Source: Piscicola geometra
Lineage: Eukaryota > Annelida > Clitellata > Hirudinida > Piscicolidae
Assembly: GCA_943735955.1 (NCBI GenBank)
Contig: OX030958.1
Location: 3,924,031-3,988,030, forward strand
Direction: 5' to 3'
Length of the DNA: 64,000 bases
Shown here: positions 45,462 to 64,000 of the stretch, in pieces
Layout of the letters: each line of letters begins with the position of its first letter
How positions within the stretch are numbered: position 1 is the first letter of the stretch
The notes under the pieces: generated by a model
Database searches by the model: none
What the model was told of the DNA's origin: nothing
The model's input: only the letters and a program-made list of their open reading frames with translations
Made by a program: the position numbers and the translations under genes

Positions 45462-46344
45462 GACGTTTACAGAGGGATGTTGGAAGTGAAGTGAGGTGGA
45501 TCACTGTGAAAAAGAAGGGTGCACATTGGTGTGTTAGTCATGTGGTGTAGTGTTGCTGTGAAGGTGTCAGAGAGGTTGGTTTGAAATTTTGTGGCGTAGT
45601 GATGTTATGAATATGTAGGGATTAGTTTGGTTAATGATCGGTGGCAGATCGTGACATAGTTCTAAAGGTTTCAACGCTGTGAAGAAGAAGCAGGGGCTGA
45701 AACATGTTTATATAGAGTTTAATGATTTTTAATGATTTTTAATGATTTTGATGTTCTAATCTCTCTTTTTTATTTCGATTTTGGATGTTTTAAGGAATTT
45801 TTTGAAAAAGAACTATTTCAAGTTCAAAACGTCTTTTACAAAAATAGTTATAATAATTTTCGGAAATGAAAAATTAAGATGTTTAACTTGAATGAAAAGT
45901 TTTTTTATCGAAACACGAAATTTGCAAAAGCTCCCTTGACAAAACAGCTCTTTGAAAAACTTTTTCTTTTTATTCCAGCACTCTACAAAATTTTCAATTT
46001 CATTTATATGTTTTCAATAAATATTTATTTTGTAAAAAATTTCAAATAATATATTTATATTCCCTAGTAAAGTTGGTTTCTTTAAAGATTTATATCTTTT
46101 CAATTCAATTTATCAGTCCTGATTATCAAACAACACACGTCCACACTCATCGCAACCTCCCGCCTTTATACCCACATCTCCATTCACTGCAACTTTCCCT
46201 AGATTTTTTCAAGAGTATTTTTGTGCAAACTACTTGTTTATGGGGCTTTCAGTTCGCAAAAATAAATATTTTAAATTATTTCGAACAGCTAGAACAAATA
46301 CAGAGTGTAAGTGATTTCTTCTTATACAGTGATCGGCCGTGACA

Positions 46345-46695
<351 letters not shown>

Positions 46696-46824
46696 ATGGT
46701 CTGTGGATGTGATTCGAATGAAGAGTCTCCAACACGGGTACTTTATAGTGACCTTGTTTGACCCACACAAGACCCTGCCATTAATCCCGCATCACTCAAG
46801 CCTGCATGAACAGTTACTCTGCAT

Positions 46825-48411
46825 TAGAGGTCGGACCGGGTACCCGATCTGACCGGGTACCTGCGGGTACCCGCGGGACTCCCGCGGGAACGGGAATAAA
46901 AATTAATTTCGGGACGGGAAAAGTCGGGAACCGGGAATAGGTTTTCGGGACGGGAACGGGAACGGGAATCAACATTCAAATCGGGAACGGGAAAAGACGG
47001 GAACGGGAATCAACTTTTAAATCGGGAACGGGAAAAACGGGAATAACAGTTATTGGGATTGGATTCTTTAACAATGATTTTTCAGCAAACTTCTAAGTAT
47101 GGAAATCTTTATTTCATCGATACTCCGTACTTAAAATAAGTATTAAATGCAATAGAAATGTATAACGAAGCCACCATTGCCAATGTCAAAATCTCCAACA
47201 CTACATTTGAAGTTGTTATGATGAGTCCAAAGATTAGGGAGATTAGAACAAATGGGTGATGATGAAAACTTTTCAGATGAAATCAAAATGGTCAGTTATA
47301 TTATTTTAATTTTATAAATTAATACTTTGAATTTGAATGATTAATTTCCAAATGATTGCTCGGTTGATCATTTCGACAAAAGAAGTGATGCCATTGATCT
47401 TATTCATATGACAGCATGTCTGTTGCATCCCCAGTATGAAAGAATAATAGGAAAAAAGTTTGGAATAGAAAAGAAATAAATACCAAGACTTTCATTAGAG
47501 AAAATTTAATTCTATTTTGTACAGCCAGACCAAGCTGCAGTGCCGTTGAGAAAAAAAACAAATGATGGTTACTTAGACCTATTATGTTTGTTTTTATAAC
47601 GTAAAAATTATAATAAAATTATTATACTATCAAATTATACGAATGATTTTATATTTGCAGTTGTGGAGAATAAGAATGTTGTCAAAAAACATATTTCTAA
47701 CATTATTGAAGAATTAATAATAATGAACGAAGAAGAAAATTCAGAAGAGTACAAATATTCACAATTACATCCCAAAAAAATAGAAGATTATAAAGAAGTT
47801 TTATTTCATTGGAGTAAAATGAGCAATTTTAAAATACTACAAGAAGTAGCCAAAATTTTTTTTAGTATATCTGCAAGTTATATTCCCTGTGAACGGAATT
47901 TTTCATTATGTGGTCGTTTAACTTCAGACCCAAAATCCTCTCATTTGAAAGCTGAAACTCTTAACGGTTTAACCCGTGTGAAAAGCAATAAAGACTTGAT
48001 TGAATTACTCATAAACAAGGACTAACTTCAATATTTTCATTTCAATAAATATTTGAAATTTAAATCGTTTTTTTTAAATTTTATTAAAAGAAATATTCTC
48101 TGACTTTCAAATAATAAATTTTAAGAAATGTTAGAACTAGTAAGTTTGTGACCAGAGAAAATGAATAAAAAAACAAAAAGCTTTCGGGAACGGGTCGGGA
48201 CGGGAAAAAAAATTTCGGGAACGGGACGGGACGGGAATCAAAATTCTGATGTCCCATCGGGAACGGGACGGGACGGGAAAAAAAATTTCGGGAACGGGAC
48301 GGGACGGGAATCAAAATTCTGATGTCCCATCGGGAACGGGACGGGACGGGAAAACAAATTACGGGAACGGGACGGGACCGGGAATGAAAAATCGTCCATG
48401 TCCGACCTCTA
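46825..48411 (+). mobile_element. hAT-superfamily transposon with intact ends
   Basis: A 1,587-bp element. It has perfect 12-bp terminal inverted repeats (tagaggtcggac at 46825-46836; its reverse complement at 48400-48411). An exact 8-bp target duplication ctctgcat flanks it at 46817-46824 and 48412-48419, the hallmark length for hAT. Both ends carry subterminal clusters of gggaacggga/gggacggga motifs (46870-47050 and 48185-48385). The right end includes two to three copies of a roughly 63-bp block. Inside are remnants of a transposase (separate entry). Perfect ends and duplication suggest fairly recent movement, while the internal gene is broken, so it probably moved with help from another copy. 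Confidence 0.93.
47158..48025 (+). pseudogene. Broken hAT transposase remnants
   Basis: The clearest part is an open frame at 47663-48025. It ends with the hAT C-terminal dimerisation region: FKILQEVAKIFFSISASYIP, then CERNFSLCGRL and LNGLTRVKSNKDL. A second fragment at 47366-47479 reads FDKRSDAIDLIHMTACLLHP and ends in a stop. A third, at 47158-47262, is weaker. The N-terminal zinc finger and most of the catalytic core are missing or unrecognisable. Frames change between fragments, with AT-rich gaps that could be introns or decay. I infer a dead gene in a non-autonomous element. Confidence 0.8.
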
Positions 48412-48419
48412 CTCTGCAT

Positions 48420-51000
48420 GCACTTGAGCGGTTACTCTATTATTGTAACTAGTCACTTTTACTGAAACTACTTTCATGTCGTTGAAGGGCTTCGGGTGGT
48501 TTGGCATGTATATTGATTGAAAAAACAGTTAATTTTGGATTGAAAGTCAAATAAGACTTCGTTCTGAATTTAAGATCGATGTTTTATGGCTCTTTACCTG
48601 CTCTGTAATAATCATGGAGGCAATCAAGCGGGAAGGCCAGACCTCCGCTGGCATGCCGGCAGATACATCACTGCTGCACCCAATCCATCACTTCCACTCT
48701 CCACACTGACCCCCACCCCGCTACGGTGTTTCCGTTATATTATTTTTGTATTCCCATTTTTCATTTCCCATTTTTTCTAGAACTTTCTTTCTTTTTCCAT
48801 TCTACGTGCTTTTGGTGTCTGTTTGTGTCTTTGTCGTTGTTTATTTATAAATTTTAAAACTAAACTTGTCTTTTTGGTTTTTCATTGTCATATTTCATTA
48901 TTTAGCCCACCAGGAAATTTTTATTTTAAATTCCTTCTTATACACTCTGCTGCTTTTGTGACAATGACGAAGCGGTTGATTGATTTTGTGTCGATATATC
49001 GATTACTCTGGCAATCTCTTTATGAATGACCTAGACTTTTTAAAGATTTTAAAAACTATAAAACAATATTTTAAATAATTCACTTTTGCAAAAAATAGTT
49101 TTGTCAAAGAACTTCCAAACAACAATTAAAAAGGCATTGCCTAAAGCAAACACGAAAGACAAACTCCGATGAATAAATTAGGCGTGAAATGCCGTTAGAA
49201 GGGCATTTTTCATGCGGTCTTGACAATATTTTATCTTCATTGCCAGAGCACAATAAATCCAGAAGAGATTACTTGCGCAAGAGGATTACAATCGTTATTC
49301 ATATACTCATGCCTCATCCATCAAACCATCCATCTATCTCGCCTCCTTTATTCACAAATCCACTGCAATTTTACCCGCTTAGTCGTCATCTTCTATTTTG
49401 TTCCCATGCATTCGCCTCCTCTGAAGCCTGCATTAGACTCCTCGAAGAAAAGATCTCTTATAAACTTCATGGCACTTTTGAAGTTATCACACAAAGCAAA
49501 AGATGATTTTTACACATTTTTTTTGCATTTTAAGGAAACTGTCAATCACCATATTCCAAAGCTATATGTCTTTTAGATATGTCTCATGCAACTTTATTCT
49601 TATTGAAGGTGGGAGTTGCACATAGGTAACAATGTATAGAAACCTATTCATTTGAAGGTCGTTAAAGATATCTTCTTTTTAGATCAGAAAGTTTTGAAAT
49701 AGCTGTCTGTTAATACTTGTGAGTTTGGTGCGTTTTCAGTTGAGTATCAGTTTCAGTGAAGTTATTTAGGTTAAACTTTATGCGACCAAATATTCAGCCA
49801 CTTGAAGTTAAAAAAATAATTCTGCGTGTGGACATTTATTTACATACGCATCTCTAAGCTGTCTGCGGGTTATTTTTGTATATAGTTAGAGTTAGTTATC
49901 TTTTTTTAAATTTTCACCCACTCTAGTAAATTTCTTGTTACTTTTTACTTCTGCGGCTCAATATGCAAGTGAAGAAGGTTTGGCGAAATTATTTAACAAA
50001 TAAAGCATTATAGGCGCTGATTAACTGCAAGAGTAAATGACGTTTTTTTGCCATTAAGAAAATTAATAAATTCTTCATTTTTGATTAAACTTTTTTCTTT
50101 TTGAAATCGTTTTATTCTTTAGGCATTAAAAAATATATGCGCTTTTTACATGCTGTTGTAGGTATGGCATGTGCATTGACTCTGATGTATGAAACAGTGT
50201 CTCAATGAGACACCTAAATGTCTTATAGAAAACAAATATGTAAGTTAGATTTTATAGTTAGCTTCAAGTAGCGATTATCACATTAATTTTAATGATGATT
50301 ACAAAAATGAAAAATATTTTTTTACAATGTGAATTGTGCTAAATTTACACCATGGGAATCTATCACGAAAGTTTTATGTACAATGTCACTTTGAGTTTGA
50401 AACTTAAAGCATTAAAAAGCTTTTTTTCTCTTTTATTAGAAAAAATGTACACATTGAAAAAATATTTGAAGACAATATCCGTTTCAAGGCTGCTATATTT
50501 TTGAATAATATATAAAATAAGTATATTTCAAAAGAATTATTCAAATAAGAATGATTCAGAGCACACAAATCTCTTACAAATTCTTAGCCTTTTTGGAATT
50601 GTTAAAACGGACTTGGAGGCGTAAGGGTATATTTGAAATGTTCATTGCATTGTCTAGCTTACTTTTCAGGCTCTGAATGAACTAGTGAAGGGTAATTGTT
50701 CACTCAAACAACCTAAAGCTCTACGGGGACTAAGGGCTTATTCAATGACATATGCTTGTATGATTACTCGGTTGTATGTTAGTGTAGTTATTTAGTTTCC
50801 ATCACGATTAAGTCTCATTATGTCGTTGTGAAGTCAAGAGGACGCTGTGCGTAGGCAGAAGTTAAGCCGAACAACATTCTTAAGAGTTTGTTGTAGTCTA
50901 GTCCAAGCTTGACATTCAGATGCAGTCTAATTGATTTCTCAATGAAGCGCTTTGAGTTTAATAAAAATATATTTATTTGAAGAATTTCTTGAGAGTTTAG
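48420..51000. other. Intergenic region hAT to unknown protein gene
   Basis: About 2.6 kb of AT-rich unique DNA without tandem arrays. The open frames at 48586-49576 have no protein-like composition or homology that I recognise. It should include the promoter of the gene starting at 51001. Confidence 0.6.
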
Positions 51001-53787
51001 ATGAGATCTCACAAGAAGTACTACAGTTCCAGCAGCCAGTACACCCAGCTGCCGAGTGTCTTCGGGGATGGCTCGGTGTACGAAACTCTGCGCTCGAACG
51101 CCAGCCAGGACCTTCAGAACACGAAGCGGAGGAAATCTCAAAAAGTCTTCCCGAGTAACTCCAGCATGGCTAGGAGCTACAACAACTTGTCGATCATCGA
51201 CAAGCAGGCGAATGCAGACCCCGAGTTGATAGGAGTGCACAAGTCGAAGAATGGCTACCACCTGAGTGTCGACTTGAAGGCGCACCTCTTGAATGGCCTC
51301 CAACGACCCGCCTCATCCATGCAACTCCACAAAAACCTCTCGCAACAACAACTCCACCAACAAACCATACACAAACAACACTTGCAACAACAAAACCTAC
51401 AACAGCAACGTTTACAACAGCAACAGGCGTACCTGCAGCCTCGTCCGAGCACTCGCAGTGATTTTTACCACAGCAGCAGTGACATGAGGGGCTTGAACGG
51501 AGGCTCAAGAGTCAGCATGGTCAACCTCTATGACCCCAACCCTGGTCCCCTTCCTCCTCCCATCATCAGCCGCCCTGTGAACAACTCCTCTAACCAGAAG
51601 GTCGTCATCAACTTGGAAGGAGCCAGTAGAACCCATCAGCAGGTCTCCAATCAAAACATATCAACTGACACTTACATCATGAAGTCACTCAAGCCTTCAG
51701 CAGCGAGGAAGGAGGAGAGGAGAGTGGAAAGTAACAAGGAAAACATTGGCTTTGATCTGTGTTTGTTCGGGACGGTGAATAAGAAGATTGAAAAGGTTAT
51801 TACGACCCCAGCACCACAACCCACCAAAGTCGTCAGAGTAGAGGTTGGTGAAGAAAACAAAAAGTGTACCTTAGTTGTTATCTTCTCATTATAAATTAAC
51901 CAAAGTTTTGCCAACCATTAATCTAAAATACTTCTTAATCGTGAATGTGAAGACGGAGAGAGTGATCGAAAGACATGTGCCACAAGCGCCCGTGGAGGTT
52001 TGCATAATAAAACAGTATTATAGCTATATTCTTCCTCAAAGTGTTCCTTCTTGTCATTAATTTAAAAAACTCGTAAATCAACAATAAAAAGAACGAGCTA
52101 AATCTTCTCCCAGCCTGAGAGAAAGTCGAGGGCTCGAGAGGTGATAGAGGAGACAGAGGTGAGGACGCAAGTAGGACTGCCCTCCCTGAACATAAGGCCT
52201 CCGAAGCCGCTCAAGAAGAAGCCAGAGAAGATCTCCAAAACCATGATCGAGGACCTCAACAACGCCACCTACAAACTCGGTGAGTTGTGATGTTGACATG
52301 GCGGGGAGGCTGCTCCATAGGCGTTTATTAGACACACTACTCCATTGGTTGTTTCGCGATTAATTTTAAACTTTTCAATAATTAAATGAAGGGATTAATT
52401 AAATAGAGTGGTTGATTGGTTAGTTTTTGGAATACAGAGGAGCAAGAAGAGATGATGTTGCGACGACTGCTCAAGGGCGCTCCTCCGAACAGCTACGAGA
52501 AGAAGATCAACGTCGAAAGGGAAACTGAAGAGATATTCGGACCTCTGCCCGAAGAAGAAGTCGAAAAGTTGTACGCCAAAGAAATGATCAATGTCGACGT
52601 CATCTCCGAGATGGTAATTCACTAACTGCTTGATTTGTATATTACACTTCTTTTTCTTCTCAGACTTACAAAAGAATATACAAAAACACATACACGCAAA
52701 CACGCAGGTGCACTTGGAGCTTGAGAACGGCGTGGCAGACCTGCAGCTGAAGCTGACCTTCAACAAGATCGTGCCGGTGGAAGAGTCACGTGACACGTTC
52801 AAGATGACGAAGGTGGTGGTGAGCAAGCAGATCCTCGTCGACCTAAGGGTCACCGAGGAGCGCAGGAAGATCTGCGACGAAGTGATGCAGATTCAGCAGA
52901 ACGGAGTGCTCGATCGGGAGTACACGTGGATGCTCTACCGCATCTTCAGCACGTTGGCAGACACGCCTCAGAGTTTCGGAGTGAGTGAAGGACAGGTGCG
53001 GGTGGAGAAGGAGGTGAACGAGGAGAGAGTGCATGACTTGAACAGGGAGATGTTCAAAGCGCAAGGAAACACCGACAAGAAGTTCCAGATCCTCGAAGAG
53101 GCCTTCCTGGGATCCGATGAGCGCTCTGACTTCTCACGGAACTCCTCCTTCGAAAAGGACGGCTTGAGCAGAAGCACTTCCAACTGGAGCTACCACGACA
53201 TGGGCAGGTCGTCCATGGCTGCCAGAGACAAGCACCTCTCCAACGGGACGTACACGCCCTACAAACACGCTGTTCCCAGGCAAGAGACAGTCGAGTCACA
53301 CGACTACTTCTCCGAGGTGGACGCTCAGAGGTCTTCAAGGCGCCTCAACGAAGCCTCGTCGATCCTGCACCAGCCCGGAGACCCTCGCTGGAAGACGCAG
53401 TTCAGCAGGTGGTTGTCGTCGGAGCAGGAGCCGAGGAGCAGGTCCAGTCGCATCGACGTGCACTCCTACTTGAGACCAGGAGGCAGCAGGAACTACGACT
53501 ACCTCATTGACGAGAGTCTCAACGCCAACACATCCATCAACAAGTCGACCACTTCTGCTGCCGCCTACAAACAAGTCTACAGCAACAGCAAGACATCAAA
53601 CAACAACAACAAAAGAGAAGACTCGGTCTCAGAGAGGGTGTTGAACGACGTGGGCCTGGGTGGAGGCAGGCACAGAGAGAGAATGCGGTCTTATGAGAGA
53701 GGACTTGACCGTAACGATGAAGACTTCGGCAGCACGTCACAACACATCTCGAGGTCCAGCAGAATGTACACCAGAGACTTGCTATGA
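51001..53787 (+). CDS. Unrecognised 769-aa protein, 5 exons
   Basis: Exons: 51001-51843, 51953-51997 (45 bases), 52114-52279, 52438-52613, 52708-53787 (TGA 53785-53787). All junctions are GT-AG and in phase. The start is the first ATG after an in-frame TAG. Residues 1-280 are Ser/Asn/Gln-rich, with a Gln run at about 115-140 and a Pro-rich stretch (GPLPPPIISRPV). Residues 281-430 are highly charged and probably helical (EEQEEMMLRRLLKGAPPNSY). They are followed by a more globular part (ENGVADLQLKLTFNKIVPVE; ERRKICDEVMQIQQNGVLDR; YTWMLYRIFSTLADTPQSFG). The last 280 residues are Ser/Arg/Asp-rich and look disordered. There are no membrane segments or signal peptide. The conserved-looking core is about residues 340-530. 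I do not recognise the family; a cytoskeletal or adaptor role is conceivable but not shown. Codon use is balanced and protein-like. Confidence 0.82.
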
Positions 53788-54115
53788 GCGCCAAGAAAGT
53801 TTGACTCTAAAACCAGACTACCACATTATGAATGCATTATTCTACTGCACTACCGACCAGCCAATCAAATGAATTTACATAGCACTTTTTAGACCTTTCA
53901 AAAGCGCCCATGTTGAATAATCAAGAATCTGCCGAACCCTTCCATCGTATCTTTGTGATAGAACTAGATTAGATTTGAATGAGTTTAAACTATTGTGGAT
54001 ACTAACTCCTTGTTTCTTATTGATGATTGCACACACGTATAAGCTCATTGTTTCTTGACGCTTACCTTTTTTGATGCAATGTTACATTTTAAACTTCCAT
54101 TAAACCGGCTTAGTT

Positions 54116-54121
54116 AATAAA
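54116..54121 (+). terminator. Candidate poly(A) signal, unknown protein gene
   Basis: An AATAAA hexamer 329 bases after the stop at 53787. It lies 17 bases from the opposing signal of ABCE1, so mature 3' ends would overlap. Position-based call only. Confidence 0.4.
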
Positions 54122-54137
54122 TCGAACTTAATATGTT

Positions 54138-54143
54138 TTTATT
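54138..54143 (-). terminator. Candidate poly(A) signal, ABCE1
   Basis: tttatt on the + strand, AATAAA on the minus strand, about 117 bases beyond the ABCE1 stop (54262-54260). Confidence 0.4.
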
Positions 54144-54259
54144 TACAAATTTTCCAAATTTGTTAAGCATTAAGAAAATAATTTGGAAAATTATCATTAT
54201 AATGAATTTAAACTATGACATACTCAAAAAAATAAACGATAAAAACACAGCCTAGATAA

Positions 54260-60646
<6,387 letters not shown>

Positions 60647-62105
60647 TTTTTCTGGCTGTAATTGTTGAAAGAATTTATAGGAAATAATATGTGTATTATT
60701 AAATTTTTAATCTAATAGAATAGTTTTTGTAACTATTTTTCCTGAAGGTATATATTTATTATCGCTTAACAGATGGTAGCGATGTCGAGATTGTTATGTC
60801 AGATGAGCTAAAGTTAATACTTTAATCATGAAAGTTTTCTGATTTATTCACAGATCTATAAATTAAAATGTTATAAGAGAAAAGTATAGGCATTTCAAAA
60901 TGACCAGTCATTCAGATTTTTAAACCTATTTTTAAAAGCTAAAAATGCTTCAAAATAATATAATTTTTGATAAATTAAAAATAAGTTTTAAAATCTACCT
61001 TTTAATTCACTTTAATCCCAGAATACAAATTGCACGCGGAAACTTGTTCATCTATGTGATTAAAATGGATGCTTTAACCATAGATAAATATAAATAAAAG
61101 TTACAAACTTTACAATATGAAGAAAACCGTTTATTAAAAAATCTGTAATATCGAACTTGAAAAAATTTTTTTATAACAAAAGTTATCGGATAAATTCGAA
61201 TTTCACTTAAAAGAAAAATTATTTAATAAATGTAAAGCTTTGTAAATTAACAGCATGACATTTTATTCGAATTATTAGTTAAATATTTTTTTAATGTAAT
61301 TTTACGTAAAGAACATTATTTTTGAGATTAAATTAGCAACAAGAATAATTATTTTGACGATGAAATTGAATTTTACCCATAATAACTGAATCAATCCATA
61401 AAATGTATAGAGCACTCTACTACTACTACTGCAACAAACTTTTCAAAATCATCAATTTTATTACATCCCCATTGAGGGCAGGCCAATCTTCAATTTGAGC
61501 AGCTAACTCCAAGGACTCATTAAAAACTTAAAGAATGTCTGGTGGGATGAAGGTGACCTCGGATAGTGTGTTCAATCTCTTCTAGATCCCAATCCCATTT
61601 TTTATATCCATTTCACCCACATTCATCAACATCATTATCTTAGCTTCATCTTAAACACATAATCATTCTCACAGGATCATCATCATCATCACGAAACACG
61701 TGGCATACCGCTTGGTACACTGGTTGTGTTTTTTGCTCTGTCCCATCGGAACTGGTGGTTGTCTTCAAAACAAAAAGATCCGCTGCCTTGCAATCCGTTA
61801 GAAGATAACAGACCGAAATGCAGTGCATTTAAGTTATCTACTTTGGGAATGGCGCTGCAGTTGGGAGGAGGTTTTTAGTTTAGATAACTCTTGAATTCTT
61901 TGTTGCTTCTATGGTTTGTGTGTCAAATGTCCAATTTGTAAGCATTTAATTGGGACGACGATAAACTAACGTCGACTTAACATAAATTAACATTAGGCGG
62001 GGCTAAATTCTAATGAAGAACAAAAAGTTGTGATTTTTTACAATTGCAATAGACATACAAAACTGGATCATTTGGTACAATAATAATAAAATAAGAAGAA
62101 TAGTT
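60647..62105. other. Intergenic region ABCE1 to ARM/BTB gene
   Basis: About 1.46 kb of AT-rich DNA between two genes on the same (minus) strand. It should hold the ABCE1 promoter and 5' UTR and the 3' UTR of the upstream gene. I see no exon, array or RNA gene. Confidence 0.6.
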
Positions 62106-64000
62106 CTATACATTGTGAATGCAGGAAGGTTTGATGAGTTTGGCAGACAGTTCAGTGAAATCTTCTTTTGGAACATATTTGAAAAAGTGAACGATGAGTT
62201 CATACTTCTCTGCTGCACTGACCTCCTGGCACACATGCAAGACACAGCGAGCGAGGATGGCTCTGCTAACCAGGAAGCAGTTGGTCTTGAGGACCGCCTC
62301 GAAGTGGGCGGGCATGTTGGAGCAGACGAGAGCCACAAGGCGCCCTTCCAGACCTCTCACCAGGTACTTGTTGGCAAGGAGCAGCACTTGGAGCAGAAGG
62401 TCAGCGTTGTCGACCTCGAAGAGCAGTCGGTTGAAGCTGCCACTGAGGAGGGCTTCGTGGAAGAGATGGAAGGCCTCAGGCGAGTCTTCGCTGAGAAGAA
62501 CTTGCTCAGTGTCAGCCTCTCTGAAGGCGCCCTCGAACATCGCTCTGAACACCTCCGAGTGCTGCACCAGCCTGCCCTTCACCGACCTGATGCACTCCTG
62601 CCCCAGCATCAAACTCACGTCGAACTCTCTCTCCATCTCCCTCTCTCTATCCTCCTCCTTCTCTTCCTCCTCCTCCTCCTCCTCCTCCACGTCACACTCG
62701 CATGCGACACTGACGCAGCTGAGCAGGTAGCAGTAGCTGCTGATGGCGAGCAGTCGCAGGGGGTGCTTGTGGTCGTACATACTCTTCACCAGCGCCTCCA
62801 TCACTCCCTCCTGCTTCAGGCACTTCTCCGCCTTAGAGCCACTCCTGCAAACAACGTCTTCAAGTCTTCAACCCGCATTCAATAGATAAATGAAGAAGAG
62901 CTTAACCTAATAATCGCCTCTTAATCGCTGTGAAGTCGGATTTTGTGCGTTACAGCTATCGGCATTCAAGCTGATTGGTTGTCAGAAACTCCATTCAACA
63001 AACTGTGCACTATTTGCGTTCATATCTAGGCGAATAACTGCTCCCGTTATTCATATTCGACCGAATATTGGCAATTTAATCTTCAGTGTAGCGCTAGATA
63101 AATGGCGCCATAAGGCAATAGAAAGGAATGTGACTTGAAGGTCACCTTGCGAGGTAGCAGAGGGAAATGCTACACTGCAGTCTGGAGTGTTCTGCAGAGA
63201 GGAGTTCTTGCAGACTGCTTGGCGCGAATCTGGAGTTGCAGACGGCTTCAAGGTTGTTTCTGACGTCATTGAAAAGGCTGGGAAGGTTGCAGGAGTGGGA
63301 GAAAGATGAGGAGGAGGTGGTGGTGCAAAAGAGGTCGATCATGGGCAGGAGCATCTCGCTGACGAGTAGTTTGAAGTAGAGCGGGTTGGCACTGACGGAG
63401 ACTAGAACGTAGGAGAGTTTGTGGTTGCTGGCGAGGGCAGGAATGGAGAAGATGAGCGTGCGGATGCTCTCAAGGCGGTTCAAGTGCTTCTCTGCATCGG
63501 GGTGGCCGACCAGGTGGCTGATGAGGTTGATGACGCAGTCCTCAGTGCTCTCCTCCTCCTCCTCCTCCTCGACACTCACACTCACCTCGTCTGCTACCAC
63601 CATCTGGGCGAGGGTGCTCTTCAGACAGAAGTTTGAGTCAATTCTCATCCTCTTGGAGCACATCCCTGATGATGATGATGTTGATGAAGATGACGACGAT
63701 GATGGTGATGATGATGATGCCTTCCTCTTGCTGCCTTGCTCTTGTAGCTGGTGGCAGACGTCAGAGACTCGACTGAAGACCAGTTGGTTCCTCCGGTCTA
63801 ACTCGAAGATCCTTGCCATCTCGAACAAGTGTCTGTCTTCCTCGAGAAAGTCCTCCTCTTCCTCTTCCTCCTCAGAAGTCGCCTCATTGAACATCTGTTG
63901 GGGGCTGCTGAGACAAGCTGTTACTGCTGCATCATCTCTTGCACTCTCCACTGGCTGAATTGACGACACCACCGATTGAGATTGACATCGTGATGTGCTG
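62106..64000 (-). CDS. ARMC5: ARM-repeat / BTB protein, ARMC5-like, 3' two exons (partial)
   Basis: C-terminal part of a larger protein; the frame stays open to the right edge, so the 5' end is missing. Exons: 64000-63146 (partial) and 62844-62106, joined in phase across a 301-base intron. The first exon has acidic and Ser-rich runs ([25 protein letters not shown]) between helical segments like armadillo repeats (DCVINLISHLVGHPDAEKHL; SPLFNDVRNNL-type). The second gives more helices (LVKSMYDHKHPLRLLAISSY), a Glu run and a BTB/POZ-like domain (EFDVSLMLGQECIRSVKGRL; HSEVFRAMFEGAFREADTEQ; SPEAFHLFHEALLSG), ending SCIHNV. ARM repeats followed by a C-terminal BTB domain is the arrangement of ARMC5, a substrate adaptor for a cullin-3 ubiquitin ligase. 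That assignment rests on domain order, so the family name is moderately sure and the function inferred. Confidence 0.6.
62845..63145 (-). other. Intron of the ARM/BTB gene
   Basis: 301 bases with a GTGACC donor and a tttgcag acceptor. It includes one dispersed 'tagcgctagataaatggcg' repeat remnant at 63092-63112. Confidence 0.65.

Noticed and set aside
51194..51508. Minus-strand Cys-rich frames opposite the unknown protein gene
   Set aside because: Reverse reading of the Gln/Asn-rich CAA/AAC codons of the plus-strand exon.
62115..62885. 256-codon plus-strand frame over the BTB exon
   Set aside because: The minus strand encodes a BTB-like domain in phase with the upstream exon; the plus frame is a shadow.

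Overview
This window is from the nuclear genome of an invertebrate animal. It has spliced genes with GT-AG introns of about 100 bases to 9 kb, AT-rich non-coding DNA and animal gene families: a COUP-TF nuclear receptor, a Cys-loop acetylcholine receptor subunit, a monocarboxylate transporter, NTAN1, ABCE1 and an ARM/BTB protein. The Asn/Gln-rich receptor and the dispersed 'tatagcgcc'-type repeat would suit a spiralian (annelid or mollusc), but that is a guess and the species cannot be fixed from the sequence. There are no prokaryotic features and no CRISPR array.

Layout. 231-6589 (-): complete NR2F/COUP-TF gene, 4 coding exons, with a 27-bp minisatellite in its last intron. About 9353-12448 (+): NTAN1, 8 exons found, first coding exon not located. 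13309-19216 (+): SLC16-type monocarboxylate transporter, 10 exons, 554 aa. 21662-40950 (-): nicotinic receptor subunit of non-alpha type, 8 exons, first Met exon not located. 46825-48411: a hAT transposon with perfect 12-bp ends and 8-bp target duplications but a broken transposase. 51001-53787 (+): an unrecognised 769-aa protein in 5 exons. 54260-60646 (-): complete ABCE1, 17 exons, 600 aa. 62106 to the right edge (-): C-terminal part of an ARM-repeat/BTB protein like ARMC5. All exon chains were joined by hand from splice sites and reading phase. For the six genes assigned to a family, comparison with that family supports the joins; for the unrecognised 769-aa protein they rest on splice sites and phase alone.

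The genes look like an ordinary chromosomal neighbourhood, not a pathway. NR2F and NTAN1 diverge. The transporter and the receptor subunit converge. The unknown protein gene and ABCE1 converge with only 472 bases between stop codons.

The striking property is the tandem-repeat load, roughly a sixth of the window by eye. There are minisatellites of 10, 14, 17, 20, 20, 23, 27 and 29 bp and many long (TG)n, (TA)n, (ATC)n and (CTA)n tracts. Several start at or overlap splice sites, most clearly in ABCE1 and NTAN1. The longest open frames in the window (up to 513 codons) lie wholly inside these arrays and are repeat artefacts. I see no convincing undescribed system. The best candidates for follow-up are the unknown 769-aa protein, the repeat-fused splice sites (including a probable GC-AG intron), the hAT element and two very short hydrophobic ORFs.
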